A DNA stretch of 64,000 bases from Deinococcus aetherius (GTDB lineage Bacteria > Deinococcota > Deinococci > Deinococcales > Deinococcaceae): assembly GCF_025997855.1 (NCBI RefSeq), contig NZ_AP026560.1, positions 1,266,001 through 1,330,000 on the forward strand, in the 5' to 3' direction. The notes beneath the pieces are model-generated. The model was given only the letters and a program-made list of their open reading frames with translations, searched no databases and was not told where the DNA came from. Positions 23,608 through 35,727 of the stretch are shown here, piece after piece. The position numbers were made by a program, and so were the translations under genes. The first letter of the stretch is position 1. Every line of letters begins with the position of its first letter.

Positions 23608-24693
23608 ATGCTCCCCACCTTTCCCCGACGCGCCCTGCTGACCGGCGCCCTCCTGCTGAGCCTCGGCTCCGCGCTGGCCCAGACGAACACCACACCCACG
23701 GCTCCCGCCTCCGCGCCCGCGACGGACAGTGAGACGCTGCCCGCGCAGACGACCCTCACCCTGCCCTCGGGTGAGTTGACCCTGCCCTACCTGACCGGGG
23801 CCACGCCTTTGCGCAGCGTCAGGACCGCCACGGGAGTCGGCATCGTCTACAGCGGCGCCATTCCCGACGCGCTGGACAGGTACAGCCAGGCGCTCGTGGC
23901 GGCGGGCTTCACGGCCGTCGCAGCTCCGACCACACCCTCCACGGCGGCCACGGCGGAGACGGCCGCCACCGGCACGACCACGGGCACCGCCGACGCCTCG
24001 GCCACCACGACGACGACCGACACGACGACCACCGACACGACGGCCACCTCCACCGGAACGACCGACACCGCCAGCGGCACGACGGGGACCTCGGGCGCAA
24101 CGACTGGAACCGCGACGACCGACACCTCGACGACGGGGACAACCACGGGAACGACGGGCACCTCGGCCACCGGGACGACGGGAACCGCAGGCACCACGGG
24201 CACGGCGACCACCGGCACCTCCACCACTGGGACGACGGGGACGACAGGCACCACTGGAACGGCGGGGACCACCGATACCTCGACGACTGGCACCGTAGGC
24301 ACCGCCACGGGCACGACGGACACCTCGACGACGGGGACGGCCACCGGGACGACCGGCACGGCGACCGGGACCACCGGAACGACCGACACTTCGACGACGG
24401 GCACGACCGGGGCCTCGACGACGGATACGGCTCAGGGCACCACCGGCACTACAGACGCGGCCAGCACGACGACCGCCACCGGAACGGCAGACACCTCGGC
24501 CACCAGCACGGCAGGCACCACGGGGACGACGGGCACGACCGACACGGCCGGGGCGGCAAGCACGGGCGGCACCCCCACCGACGTGACGGCGACCGGCCGC
24601 CAGGTCTCGTACTTCGAGCGAAACGGTCAGCGCATCCGGGTGGAGATCCGGCAGGTGCTCGGCTTCACCACCGTCCTCCTGACGCCCGCGTAG
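23608..24693 (+). CDS. Secreted Thr/Gly-rich low-complexity repeat protein
   Basis: The 361-residue protein starts with a signal peptide (RRALLTGALLLSLGSALA, cleaved before QTN). A short folded domain follows at about residues 45-105, with LTLPSGELTLPYLTGATPL and AIPDALDRYSQALVAAGFT. Residues 109-330 are almost only Thr, Gly, Ala, Ser and Asp in TTGT, TDTSTTGT and ATGT units. The last 31 residues (RQVSYFERNGQRIRVEIRQV) look folded again. It is probably exported to the envelope or beyond. Thr-rich linkers in other bacteria are often O-glycosylated, but nothing here proves that. ATG 23608 has GAGGAGG upstream. The 230 bases before it hold only a possible TAAAGT box at 23510-23515. Confidence 0.8.
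   Translation: MLPTFPRRALLTGALLLSLGSALAQTNTTPTAPASAPATDSETLPAQTTLTLPSGELTLPYLTGATPLRSVRTATGVGIVYSGAIPDALDRYSQALVAAGFTAVAAPTTPSTAATAETAATGTTTGTADASATTTTTDTTTTDTTATSTGTTDTASGTTGTSGATTGTATTDTSTTGTTTGTTGTSATGTTGTAGTTGTATTGTSTTGTTGTTGTTGTAGTTDTSTTGTVGTATGTTDTSTTGTATGTTGTATGTTGTTDTSTTGTTGASTTDTAQGTTGTTDAASTTTATGTADTSATSTAGTTGTTGTTDTAGAASTGGTPTDVTATGRQVSYFERNGQRIRVEIRQVLGFTTVLLTPA
23932..24597 (+). repeat. Degenerate tandem DNA repeat encoding Thr/Gly units
   Basis: Short units built on ACG, ACC and GGC or GGG codons repeat for about 660 bases without exact period. All stay in frame, so expansion or contraction by replication slippage would leave the reading frame intact. Confidence 0.8.
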
Positions 24694-24750
24694 GGCGCGA
24701 AACGGCGACCGCTCGGCACTCTCCGCGCCAGCTGAAACCCCAGCAATGCG

Positions 24751-24790
24751 AAGGGACCCACTGCCTCCGGCGGTCGGTCCCTTTCTGTTT
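24751..24790 (+). terminator. Terminator after the Thr-rich gene
   Basis: AAGGGACC (24751-24758) pairs with GGTCCCTT (24776-24783), and the T-rich run CTTTCTGTTTCTC follows. Confidence 0.8.
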
Positions 24791-24858
24791 CTCGCCCAAT
24801 ATTCGGATTGGAACAGAAATCTGCGTTGGGCGCGCCCCGTGTCCAGCCTCCCCCCCGG

Positions 24859-25662
24859 TCACCGCAGCGGCAACTCGAACCTCTTCCGGCCCTCGAAACG
24901 GACGATGGAGGTATAGCCCACTCGCACCAGCAACGCCACCGCCTCGGGAAAGCCCGCCGCGACGTGTTCGGGCCGGTGAGCGTCCGAGCCGAGGGTGACG
25001 GGCACTCTATAGCGGCAGCACACCGCCAGCAGCTCCTCGCGCGGGTAGGGCTCGCCCAGCCCCTTGCGCCACCCGCTCGTATTGAGTTCGACGGCCACAC
25101 CACTTTCCGCAATCACCTGCACCGTCTCCTCCAACCGGGGCGTGATGCCGGGGTCGGGGATGTGCCCCCGGGTCTTCAGGCAGTCGAGGTGGCCGAGGAT
25201 GTCGTAGGCACCGCTGCGCGCGGCGGCCTGGGTCGTCAGCAGGTATTCCTCGTAGATGTCCTCCGGCGTGCGCCCGGCGGGAAGCTCGGGCGAGAAGATG
25301 CTCCACCGCCCCAGCCAGTGAACGCTGCCGATCACGTAGTCGAGCGGGTACTGCCGCCAGAGGTCGCGGTAGTGGTCGTCCCAGCCCAGAACGTAGTCGC
25401 TCTCCACGCCGAGGCGGACGGCGATTCGTCCGGCGAAGCGGTCCCGCACCCCCGTCATCTCGCGCACGTAGGCGGGGAATTCGTGGCGCGACATGGCCGT
25501 GCCGGGCAGCGGGTGGGGGTCGTCCCCGAGGTGGTAGATCGGGCTGTGGTCGCTCAGGCCGATCTCGGAGAGGCCCGCCCGTACGGCCGCCTCCACGTAG
25601 TCTTCGAGGTTGCCGCTGGCGTGACCGCAGCGGTGGTGGTGGGTGTGGTAGTCGACGATCAT
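24859..25662 (-). CDS. PHP-domain phosphatase, histidinol-phosphatase (HisJ/HisK) type
   Basis: The 267-residue protein has the PHP metal-site motifs in order: DYHTHHHRCGHA, GLSDHSP, LGVESDYV, IGSVHWL, DILGHLDCLK, VELNTSG and LGSDAHRPEHV. This order and length fit histidinol-phosphatase of the HisK/HisJ family, the penultimate step of histidine synthesis. No other his gene is nearby, so a different phosphoester substrate is possible. The start is ATG 25662 behind GGGAGGAG; the longer reading from 25758 is rejected on that basis. Confidence 0.85.
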   Translation of the reverse strand: MIVDYHTHHHRCGHASGNLEDYVEAAVRAGLSEIGLSDHSPIYHLGDDPHPLPGTAMSRHEFPAYVREMTGVRDRFAGRIAVRLGVESDYVLGWDDHYRDLWRQYPLDYVIGSVHWLGRWSIFSPELPAGRTPEDIYEEYLLTTQAAARSGAYDILGHLDCLKTRGHIPDPGITPRLEETVQVIAESGVAVELNTSGWRKGLGEPYPREELLAVCCRYRVPVTLGSDAHRPEHVAAGFPEAVALLVRVGYTSIVRFEGRKRFELPLR

Positions 25663-25783
25663 GGCTCCTCCCGAGGTCTGCCCAGGGTAGCGGCTTTCCT
25701 CCGCCTTCCCCCACGTTCCGCCCCCTCGGGCCCCGCGTATGCTGGTCGGGTTCCCCAACCCGTTCGGGCGCCTCCCCGCCCGC

Positions 25784-25805
25784 TATACTTTGACCGAGTT
25801 CAAAG
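25784..25805 (+). promoter_or_regulatory. Promoter and overlapping palindrome of the Fe-S oxidoreductase gene
   Basis: The -10 box TATACT (25784-25789) overlaps a perfect inverted repeat CTTTGA-CCGAGT-TCAAAG (25788-25805), which would cover the start of transcription. This is a repressor-like arrangement. The regulator is unknown. Confidence 0.55.
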
Positions 25806-25837
25806 TTTTTGCCCCACCCCGCCCGAGGAGACCCGCT

Positions 25838-28927
<3,090 letters not shown>

Positions 28928-29040
28928 ACCCGAGGTGCAGGCGAGGTGCCGCTTCCCCCGTGGGCGGCGCCTCCACTTTGCGTTCACCCACCCCCACCCC
29001 GCCCACGGTTCGCCGCTGCCGACCGACTATTCTCGGCCTC

Positions 29041-29829
29041 ATGACCGTCGCCCCGCCCAACGACCCCCCGACCCGCCACCAGACCGCCGAGCAGGTCCGC
29101 GCCTTCTTCGACGCGCACCGCACCGTGCGGCGGTACAAGGACGTGGCGATGCCGCAAGACCACCTCGACGCCATCCTGCACGCGGCCCAGCGGGCTCCCA
29201 CCGACGCGACCGCGCAGCTTTACTCCTTCATCCACCTGAAGGATGCCGGGGTGCGTGAGCGGGTCGCCGCCCTCACAGGCAACCCTCATATCGCCCAGGC
29301 GTCCGAGAGCTTCGTGGTGTGCCTCGACGTGCGCCGCACCCGGCGTGTGCTGGAGGGGGCCGGGCACGCGCCGGGCGAGTGGCCTGCCATCGCCGTCCAC
29401 TTCGGGCTCGGGGACGCCGCGCTCGCCGGGCAGAACATGCTCCTCGCCGCCGAGATGCTGGGCTACCAGGGCTGCTGGATCGGCGGCGTGATGAACAACC
29501 TGGATGCCCTGATCGAGGAGTTGCGCCTGCCGGAGGGCGTCCTGCCCTACGCGGCGCTGACCATCGGCCTGAGCGACGAGCAGACTCCCTACCGCCCCCG
29601 CCTCCCGCGCGACCTCGTCGTCCACGAGGACGCCTACCGTGACGCGGGGGAGGCGGAACTGCGGGGGGCCACCGAGGTCATGAACCCCATCGCGGCCAGG
29701 AAGGGGCAACCCGGCGACTGGGCCCGGCTGCTGCGCGCCTACTTCGGCCAGGGGGGCAGTATGGAGGGGCGCGAGCCGGGGCTGGTGGCGGCCCTGAAAC
29801 GGCAGGGGTTGTGGGCGGGGGAGGAATGA
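29041..29829 (+). CDS. Nitroreductase-family NAD(P)H:flavin oxidoreductase (NfsA/Frp type)
   Basis: The 262-residue protein has the FMN-binding nitroreductase pattern: HRTVRRYKD, AAQRAPTDATAQLYSF, then the longer NfsA/Frp arrangement with MLLAAEMLGYQGCWIGGVMNN and LTIGLSDEQTPYRPRLP. It should reduce nitro compounds, quinones or free flavin with NADPH. The natural substrate is not known. The ATG at 29041 follows TATTCT (29028-29033) by 7 bases. The stop TGA overlaps the ATG of the interrupted ORF that follows. Confidence 0.88.
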   Translation: MTVAPPNDPPTRHQTAEQVRAFFDAHRTVRRYKDVAMPQDHLDAILHAAQRAPTDATAQLYSFIHLKDAGVRERVAALTGNPHIAQASESFVVCLDVRRTRRVLEGAGHAPGEWPAIAVHFGLGDAALAGQNMLLAAEMLGYQGCWIGGVMNNLDALIEELRLPEGVLPYAALTIGLSDEQTPYRPRLPRDLVVHEDAYRDAGEAELRGATEVMNPIAARKGQPGDWARLLRAYFGQGGSMEGREPGLVAALKRQGLWAGEE

Positions 29830-30200
29830 GTTACAGCCTTGCCATCTCCCCCGCCAGGGTCATGTGGGCCATCAAAGCCGGAACTGACTGGGAGGATGTG
29901 GAGGACGTTCTGCTTAAGCCAGGGGGAAAAGAGCGGGTATCGACGAGGTTGGAGGCCTAGGGCTACCGACTCGTCCACCAGCGGGACGGAGTGAGAGAGT
30001 ACGAGAAGGATTTCGGCGGCCTCCCCGTTCAGGTCGGCGTGTATGACATCGAAGTCTCCTTTTCTGCTCCCTATTGGGACGGCTTGGGCGCAGTTCTCCC
30101 TGACTTACGGAAGGACGTTACGGAACTCGCCGACGCCCCGTCCCTCGCTGTCTATGACCCCCAACGGGAAGAATGGGGAGGTGACGAAGAACGCACCTAA
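29826..30200 (+). pseudogene. Small ORF interrupted by an in-frame TAG
   Basis: ATG 29826 overlaps the nitroreductase stop (ATGA). The frame reads MSYSLAISPARVMWAIKAG through RVSTRLEA and hits TAG at 29958-29960. The same frame then continues without a break as GYRLVHQRDGVREYEKDFGG, VYDIEVSFSAPYWDGLG and so on to TGA at 30198. Both halves look like one protein of about 124 residues. It is either a recent nonsense pseudogene, a 44-residue product or a readthrough case. I do not recognise the family. Confidence 0.65.
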
Positions 30201-30654
30201 CTTCCTGGGCGACCTGACCGTCGTTCGCGCAGACGCCTTCCACCTCAATGCCCTCGTCCCCCTGTTCGACGGTTACCGCCAGTTCTACGGGCAGCCGAGC
30301 GACCCCGAGGGCGCGCGGGCGTTCCTCGCCGAGCGTCTCGACCGTGGGGAGTCCGTCATCTTCCTCGCGCTGGACGGGGAGACTCCGGTCGGCTTCACGC
30401 AGCTCTACCCGTCGTTCACGTCGGTGGGGATGCGGCGCCTCTGGATTCTCAACGACCTTTTCGTCGCGCCGGGGGGCCGCCGACGGGGTACCGGGCAGGC
30501 CCTCCTCGCGCGGGCGAGGCAGCACGGCATCGAGACGGGCGCGGCCCGGCTGACCCTCTCGACGGCCATCGACAATGCCGCCGCCCAGGCACTCTACGAG
30601 GCGCAGGGCTGGCGGCAGGACGAGGGGTTCTACACCTACAACCTGCCCCTCTGA
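30181..30654 (+). CDS. GNAT-family N-acetyltransferase
   Basis: The 157-residue protein covers a single GNAT domain: LTVVRADAFHLNALVPLFDGYRQ, VIFLALDGETPVGFTQLYP, then motif A LNDLFVAPGGRRRGTGQALL and motif B DNAAAQALYEAQGW. The FYTYNLPL end is common in GNATs that act on small amines or amino acids. The start is uncertain. GTG 30181 gives the expected length, while ATG 30154 would also be in frame. Either one overlaps the preceding interrupted ORF, so translation may be coupled to it. Confidence 0.8.
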   Translation: MTKNAPNFLGDLTVVRADAFHLNALVPLFDGYRQFYGQPSDPEGARAFLAERLDRGESVIFLALDGETPVGFTQLYPSFTSVGMRRLWILNDLFVAPGGRRRGTGQALLARARQHGIETGAARLTLSTAIDNAAAQALYEAQGWRQDEGFYTYNLPL

Positions 30655-30675
30655 TTTTGCGTCTATCCTCGCCCC

Positions 30676-31857
30676 ATGCCTGGCTCCCGACCCGACTATG
30701 ACCTCACCACCCTCGCCGCCCGCGCGGGGGAGGAGGCGCTGCCTAACCTCAGCACCCCGCTCGTCGAGCCCATCTACCAGTCCACCGTCTACGCCTACCC
30801 CGACCTGGGCGCCCTGGAGCGGGCGATGAGCGGCGAGGAGCCCAGCAGCTTCTACTACCGCAACGGCACCCCGAACGCGGGGACGCTGGAGCGGGCGCTG
30901 GCAGCTCTGGAGGGCACCGAGGCCGCGCTGGTGGCCGCGAGCGGCATGGCGGCGATCAGCGCCGCGCTGTTGGGGGTGCTCAGGGCCGGGGATCACGTCG
31001 TCGCGGACGCCCGGGTGTACGGGGTGACCTACGCCCTGCTCGCCGAGGAGTTCCCCCGGCTGGGCATCACCGTGACCTTCGTGGACGGCTGCGACTTGGA
31101 GGCGGTGGCGGCCGCCTTCCGCCCCGAGACGCGGGTGCTGCACGTCGAGAGCCTCACCAACCCCCTGATGACCGTGCCCGACGTGCCCGCGCTCGCCCGC
31201 CTCGCCCACGACCGGGGCGCCCTGCTGAGCGTGGACAATACCTTCGCCAGCCCCGCCGTCTTCCGCCCGGCCCTCCACGGCGCGGACCTCGTGACCCACA
31301 GCGTCAGCAAGTACCTCAGCGGTCACTCCACCGCCTTCGGGGGCGTTGCCTGCGGGCGTGCCGACCTGATCGCCGCCGCCCGCACCCGTCTGCTACGTCT
31401 GGGCGGAACCATCAGCGCCTTCGACGCCTGGATGACCCTCCAGGGCCTCAAGACCCTGGGACTACGGATGCGGGCGCACTCGGGCAACGCGCAGGCGGTG
31501 GCGGACGTGCTGGCGAACCACCCCGGGGTGCGGGCGGTCTATCACCCCGGTCTGTCCAGTCACCCCCAGTTCGTGCGGGCGCAGGAACTCTACCCCTACG
31601 GCTTCGGCGGGATGCTCAGCGCCGACATCGAGGACGCCCCCGCGTTCGTCCGCGCCCTGGCGGGCCGCATCCCCCTCGCCCCCAGCCTCGCCGACGTGGT
31701 GACCACCCTCTCCTGGCCCTGGGGCACCTCCCACCGCGCCCTGCCCGAGGGCGAGCGCCGCCGCCTGGGCATTACCCCCAACCTGCTGCGGCTCTCGGTC
31801 GGCATCGAGGACATCGGCGATCTGCTGGGGGACATCGAGGGGGCGCTGGAAGGGTAG
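30676..31857 (+). CDS. PLP-dependent trans-sulfuration enzyme (cystathionine gamma-synthase / methionine gamma-lyase family)
   Basis: The 393-residue protein has the Cys/Met-metabolism PLP fold. [58 protein letters not shown] and [12 protein letters not shown] (the last with the PLP Lys) lead to [15 protein letters not shown]. It catalyses a beta- or gamma-elimination or replacement on a sulfur amino acid. Family members are too alike to name a reaction. The ATG at 30676 follows TATCCT (30664-30669) by 6 bases, so it is leaderless. No other methionine gene is adjacent. Confidence 0.9.
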   Translation: MPGSRPDYDLTTLAARAGEEALPNLSTPLVEPIYQSTVYAYPDLGALERAMSGEEPSSFYYRNGTPNAGTLERALAALEGTEAALVAASGMAAISAALLGVLRAGDHVVADARVYGVTYALLAEEFPRLGITVTFVDGCDLEAVAAAFRPETRVLHVESLTNPLMTVPDVPALARLAHDRGALLSVDNTFASPAVFRPALHGADLVTHSVSKYLSGHSTAFGGVACGRADLIAAARTRLLRLGGTISAFDAWMTLQGLKTLGLRMRAHSGNAQAVADVLANHPGVRAVYHPGLSSHPQFVRAQELYPYGFGGMLSADIEDAPAFVRALAGRIPLAPSLADVVTTLSWPWGTSHRALPEGERRRLGITPNLLRLSVGIEDIGDLLGDIEGALEG

Positions 31858-31893
31858 GGGTGCAGTCGGTGTTTGGCAAGGAGGGGAAGTTTC

Positions 31894-32217
31894 GTGAGCA
31901 GACGAGTTCTGAAAAACTTCTTGATCGCGGTAGCGGTCCTCTCGGGGTCAGCCGGAGCGGACATTTCAGAATGGACGCCAAGACAGGCACGTGGAGCCTG
32001 TGCCTCCCTTGCGGCCATAGCCGTGCGGCGCGCATCGACTGTCAAACTCGTCTTCACGCGACCGGCGACGTATCGGCAGGGCACCTGGAAACTCCAGGGC
32101 TTTGCTCTGCTCACCGGCGCTCCCAACGGTCTGAGACGCGCGCCCTTCTACTGCACCTTTACCAAGGGCACGGACAACTTCTACATAGAGCCCGGCTCCT
32201 TGACCATGGGCCCTTGA
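31894..32217 (+). CDS. Small secreted protein, unknown
   Basis: The 107-residue product has a signal peptide (RRVLKNFLIAVAVLSGSAGA). A small mature part with two Cys residues (RGACASLAAIAVRR and YCTFTKG) could form one disulfide outside the cytoplasm. No known domain is visible. I chose GTG 31894 with AAGGAGG 8 bases upstream over the TTG at 31873, which would add residues in front of the signal peptide. It lies 36 bases after the PLP enzyme. Confidence 0.6.
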   Translation: MSRRVLKNFLIAVAVLSGSAGADISEWTPRQARGACASLAAIAVRRASTVKLVFTRPATYRQGTWKLQGFALLTGAPNGLRRAPFYCTFTKGTDNFYIEPGSLTMGP

Positions 32218-32263
32218 CCGAGGAGTGGTCTGAGGAGACGGGCGCGGACAAACAAACGTTCCT

Positions 32264-32827
32264 GTAACCTTTTCCCACGCCATCGGCTTCGACGACGCCC
32301 CCTTTCCCCGCGAGCACCGGGGAGACGTGCGGGTCTTCGGCACCGTGTTCGCGCTCCACACCCTCCACGGCGTCGTGAGCGGGCGGGTGCGGCGCGACGG
32401 GCGGGGCAGCACGTCCGAACTCGCCCGGTTGGTGGAGGCGAGCGGGGCGGCAGAGCACCCGCACCTGATCCTGCTTCAGGGGGTGGCGCTGGCGGGCTTC
32501 AACGTGGTGGACGCGCGGAGCCTGAGTGCGTCCACCGACCTGCCCGTCCTGATCGTGGCGCGGCGGCCCCCGAACCTGGAACGCATCCGCGCGGCCCTCC
32601 TGACTCGCGTTCCGGGTGGGGCGCGCAAGTGGCGGCTGATCGAGGCCCTGGGCCCGATGGAGCCCTGCCGGGGTGTGTTCGTGCAGCGGGTGGGGCTGAG
32701 CCTGCCCGAGGCGGAAACGGCCCTCGCCGCCCTCACCGTGTCTGGACGCGTCCCTGAGCCGCTGCGCGCGGCCCACCTGATCGCCGGGGGCGTGACGCGG
32801 GGAAGCAGCCGGGGAGGCCGGGTGTAG
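32264..32827 (+). CDS. DUF99 family protein, start codon unclear
   Basis: The 187-residue reading matches DUF99: HAIGFDDAPFPREHRGDV at the N-terminus, HPHLILLQGVALAGFNVVD, and LPVLIVARRPPN. The family is widespread in archaea and Deinococcus and has an endonuclease V-like fold; its function is not settled. The conserved N-terminus is not preceded by any in-frame ATG, GTG or TTG back to the upstream TGA at 32231. The codon GTA at 32264 stands exactly where VTFSHAIGFDD would start, so a GTG-to-GTA change is possible. A start at GTG 32327 would lose the conserved GFDDAPF block. Confidence 0.75.
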   Translation, partial: VTFSHAIGFDDAPFPREHRGDVRVFGTVFALHTLHGVVSGRVRRDGRGSTSELARLVEASGAAEHPHLILLQGVALAGFNVVDARSLSASTDLPVLIVARRPPNLERIRAALLTRVPGGARKWRLIEALGPMEPCRGVFVQRVGLSLPEAETALAALTVSGRVPEPLRAAHLIAGGVTRGSSRGGRV

Positions 32828-32828
32828 T

Positions 32829-33932
32829 TCAGCGGGCCTTCGCCTGCTCCTCCATCTCCCGCAGGTGCCGGATGCGCTGGGCCGTGCCGGGGTGTGTCTG
32901 GAGGAGGTCCTCGACGCGGCTCCCCTCCTGCACGTCGTTCTCGTCCGCGCCCCGGTCCTCCGTCTCCAGCCGGGCGAGGAGGTCGCGCAGGGGCTTGGTG
33001 GTGCCGTACTCGCGCAGCAGGTGGCGGCCCGCGAGGTCGTCGGACTCGGTCTCGGCGACCCGCGAGTAGCCGTTGCGCAACAGGGCGGCGGGCACGGCGG
33101 CGGCGAAGGTTCCCGCGCTGATCAGGTCGCCCGTCACCGCCACCGTGAGCAGGCTCAGCCCGAGGCCCTGGTATACCCCCGCGAGGGTATGGCGGTGGGT
33201 CACGTGCCCGGCCTCGTGCGCGAGGACACCCGCCAGCTCCCGGTCGTCACGCGAGAGCCGGACGAGTTGATCGGTCATGACGACCGTGCCCCCCGGCAGG
33301 GCGAAGGCGTTCGCCCCGAGGGCGAAGGGCGCGTCCGGGGCGTCCCCGTCGCGCAGCAGCAGGCGGTAGGGGTAGCCGCCCCCCACCCGGGAGGTCACCC
33401 GGCGGAATACCCGCTGAAGCTGCGCCTGCCGCGCCGCGCTGAGCCGGGAGGGGCCGACGTAGTCCTGCCCCTCCAGCAGCTCGACGGTTTCCCGGTCGAA
33501 GGTGGCGAGCACGGAGCGCGGCGTGGCCTTCGCCGCCGTGCGGGCCAGGGCGGGCAGGCCGAACGCCACGAACCCCCACGCGAAGAGGATCATGAGGGCC
33601 ACCGCCCCCAGCGCCGTGCCCCAGCGCGCCTCCAGGCGCCGCACCCGCCCCAGCCCCCGGTTGCGGCCCAGGCGGGCCTCCAGGGCACTCACCCCCGCGT
33701 CGTCTGCTGTCTCGAAGCGCGCACCGCCCTGGAACTTCAGCACGCGGCGGATGCCGGGGATGGGCGGGTCGATGCTCACCTGACCGGTCGGCCAGCGGGC
33801 CTCCAGCCCCCCCTCGGCGCGCAGTACGAGCGTGTCGCCGCTCACCTCCAGCGTCGCGGCCCGGTCGCGGCTGGTGCGCCCGTCGAAATACACGCCGGAC
33901 AGGGTGAGGGGAGGGGCGGCGGGATGGGTCAC
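32829..33932 (-). CDS. M48-family zinc metalloprotease, membrane-anchored
   Basis: The 367-residue protein has an N-terminal domain of about 95 residues with GVYFDGRTSRDRAATLEV (common in front of M48 proteases). One membrane segment follows (GTALGAVALMILFAWGFVAFG), then the protease with AFALPGGTVVMTDQLV, zinc motif LAHEAGHVTHRH and third ligand AETESDDLAGRHLL. It should degrade or process envelope proteins, like BepA/LoiP-type enzymes. GTG 33932 is used, behind GAGGTAAGCC. It follows the YjgN gene by 17 bases and is co-transcribed. Confidence 0.88.
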   Translation of the reverse strand: MTHPAAPPLTLSGVYFDGRTSRDRAATLEVSGDTLVLRAEGGLEARWPTGQVSIDPPIPGIRRVLKFQGGARFETADDAGVSALEARLGRNRGLGRVRRLEARWGTALGAVALMILFAWGFVAFGLPALARTAAKATPRSVLATFDRETVELLEGQDYVGPSRLSAARQAQLQRVFRRVTSRVGGGYPYRLLLRDGDAPDAPFALGANAFALPGGTVVMTDQLVRLSRDDRELAGVLAHEAGHVTHRHTLAGVYQGLGLSLLTVAVTGDLISAGTFAAAVPAALLRNGYSRVAETESDDLAGRHLLREYGTTKPLRDLLARLETEDRGADENDVQEGSRVEDLLQTHPGTAQRIRHLREMEEQAKAR

Positions 33933-33949
33933 GGCTTACCTCGCGGGCC

Positions 33950-35122
33950 TCAGAAGCCCAGGTTGATGTCGAGCAGTTCGGTGGCGGCCTCGCCGAGCGC
34001 GTTCTCGTCGGGCGTCACATCGGCGGCGAAGGAGTCGAGGCTGTGGATGGCCCGCACCTGCACCCCCGACGCGATGTACCGGGTGCGGCGGATGGCGGCC
34101 CAGGGCGTGGCGAGCCCCAGCGTGAGCACCTGCGCCACCGTGTTCGTCACCCCGATCCACACCAGCCGCCACGGGCTGAAGGTGGCCGCCGTGCGAACGA
34201 CCCCGCCGACCTCGATCCGGTTGAGGACGTAGCGCAACGTGGCGGCGCGGACGTACTGCCAGGCGATCCCGTAGAGGGCCAGCAGCGCCACGTAGAGGGC
34301 GGCGATGCCCGCAATCACCCCCGCCGTCGTCACGTCCCCGTCAACGTTGAAGTTCTCCAGAAACCCCAGACCGACGAGCACCCCGATCACCGGCACGGCG
34401 AGCAGCAACCCACCCCCGATGGCGACTGCCAGCCCCGTCAGCCCGATCACGTAGAAGTCGCCCACGTCCCCCCGGAACTTCGCCCGCGCGCTCCCGTACG
34501 CCGTGTTCTCGACCTGATACCGCCGCTGCATGAACCACGCCCACGGCAGGGCCAGCCCGCCCGAAACTCCCGCCGCGATGTTCGCCAGCCCGTAGGCCGT
34601 GTACGCTCCGCCTGCCCGCCCGTGGTGCCGGAAACGCAGGCCCCGGTGGGTGGTGCTGACCGCGAGGAAGCGCAGTGACTTCATCACCAGCCAGGGGTAC
34701 AGCACGACGAACAGCAGACCGATCACCCCGGCGACGATCTCCCACCCCTGGAATTGCAGGTTGGTGGCGAGGGTGTAGGTCAGGAAAAAGGCCCCCACGA
34801 TCAGGTAGCCGCGCAGCAGGGCGAGGGGGCTCGCGGTGTACTCGAAGTTCTGCCCGTCCAGCCAGGTGTGCCCGTAGAAATATTGCCGCTGCCGCACCCG
34901 CGCCCACGGCAGGAACAGCCCCAGCGTCACGACGGTCAGCGCCAGGTTCAAGATCCAGATGCGGAAATACTCGCCCGCCTGCCCGGTGAAGCTGAGCGGG
35001 TGGGTGGTCACGGTCGGGGCGGCGGGCGGGTCTGCCACCTCCGCGACCACCCGGGGCGGTTCCTGGGCTGGGGGACCGGGCGGTATGGGCGGGGAGGAGG
35101 TCGCGTCGGGCCGCTCGGTCAT
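33950..35122 (-). CDS. YjgN-family (DUF898) membrane protein
   Basis: The 390-residue protein has a Pro-rich cytoplasmic N-terminus of about 45 residues, then two similar halves. The first contains GQAGEYFRIWILNLALTVVTLGLFLPWARVR with QRQYFYGHTWLDG, and the second has TNTVAQVLTLGLATPWAAIRRTRY. Six to eight membrane spans are likely. DUF898 proteins have no proven function, and the recurring pairing with an M48 protease suggests envelope quality control. The ATG at 35122 follows TAGGAT (minus strand, 35129-35134) by 6 bases. The M48 gene is the second gene of the operon. Confidence 0.85.
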   Translation of the reverse strand: MTERPDATSSPPIPPGPPAQEPPRVVAEVADPPAAPTVTTHPLSFTGQAGEYFRIWILNLALTVVTLGLFLPWARVRQRQYFYGHTWLDGQNFEYTASPLALLRGYLIVGAFFLTYTLATNLQFQGWEIVAGVIGLLFVVLYPWLVMKSLRFLAVSTTHRGLRFRHHGRAGGAYTAYGLANIAAGVSGGLALPWAWFMQRRYQVENTAYGSARAKFRGDVGDFYVIGLTGLAVAIGGGLLLAVPVIGVLVGLGFLENFNVDGDVTTAGVIAGIAALYVALLALYGIAWQYVRAATLRYVLNRIEVGGVVRTAATFSPWRLVWIGVTNTVAQVLTLGLATPWAAIRRTRYIASGVQVRAIHSLDSFAADVTPDENALGEAATELLDINLGF

Positions 35123-35285
35123 GGACGCATCCTAGAGCCGGGGCCAGGGGAGCGCGCCGCATCTGCCGCCACACGTCGGGTGGTGGGGGAGGGGGTGGTC
35201 CTGCTCACCGCCCAGGCGCAGGGCATGGCAAAGGGGCGAACGCGGCGTGGCGCTCACCCCTGGACCCCGGGTGGGGAGGCTCGGC

Positions 35286-35576
<291 letters not shown>

Positions 35577-35727
35577 TCACACGTCACGGACCCGGCAACC
35601 TGCCCTCTGAGCCGGTACCTCTGGATGGGGTCGGACTGGAGACAAGCGAAGTATCGCACGCAAAGTGCCTCCACGTGAACAGGTCTGCCGGATGGTGAAG
35701 GTGGGGGGGGTCACGTATACTCCGCCC

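Noticed and set aside
23847..24404. Val/Pro-rich frame opposite the Thr-rich gene
   Set aside because: It is the complement of the ACG/ACC repeat; the sense frame has a signal peptide and Shine-Dalgarno sequence.
23932..24597. Tandem repeats considered as a CRISPR array
   Set aside because: Units are 6-12 bases, irregular and in a coding frame, with no spacers.
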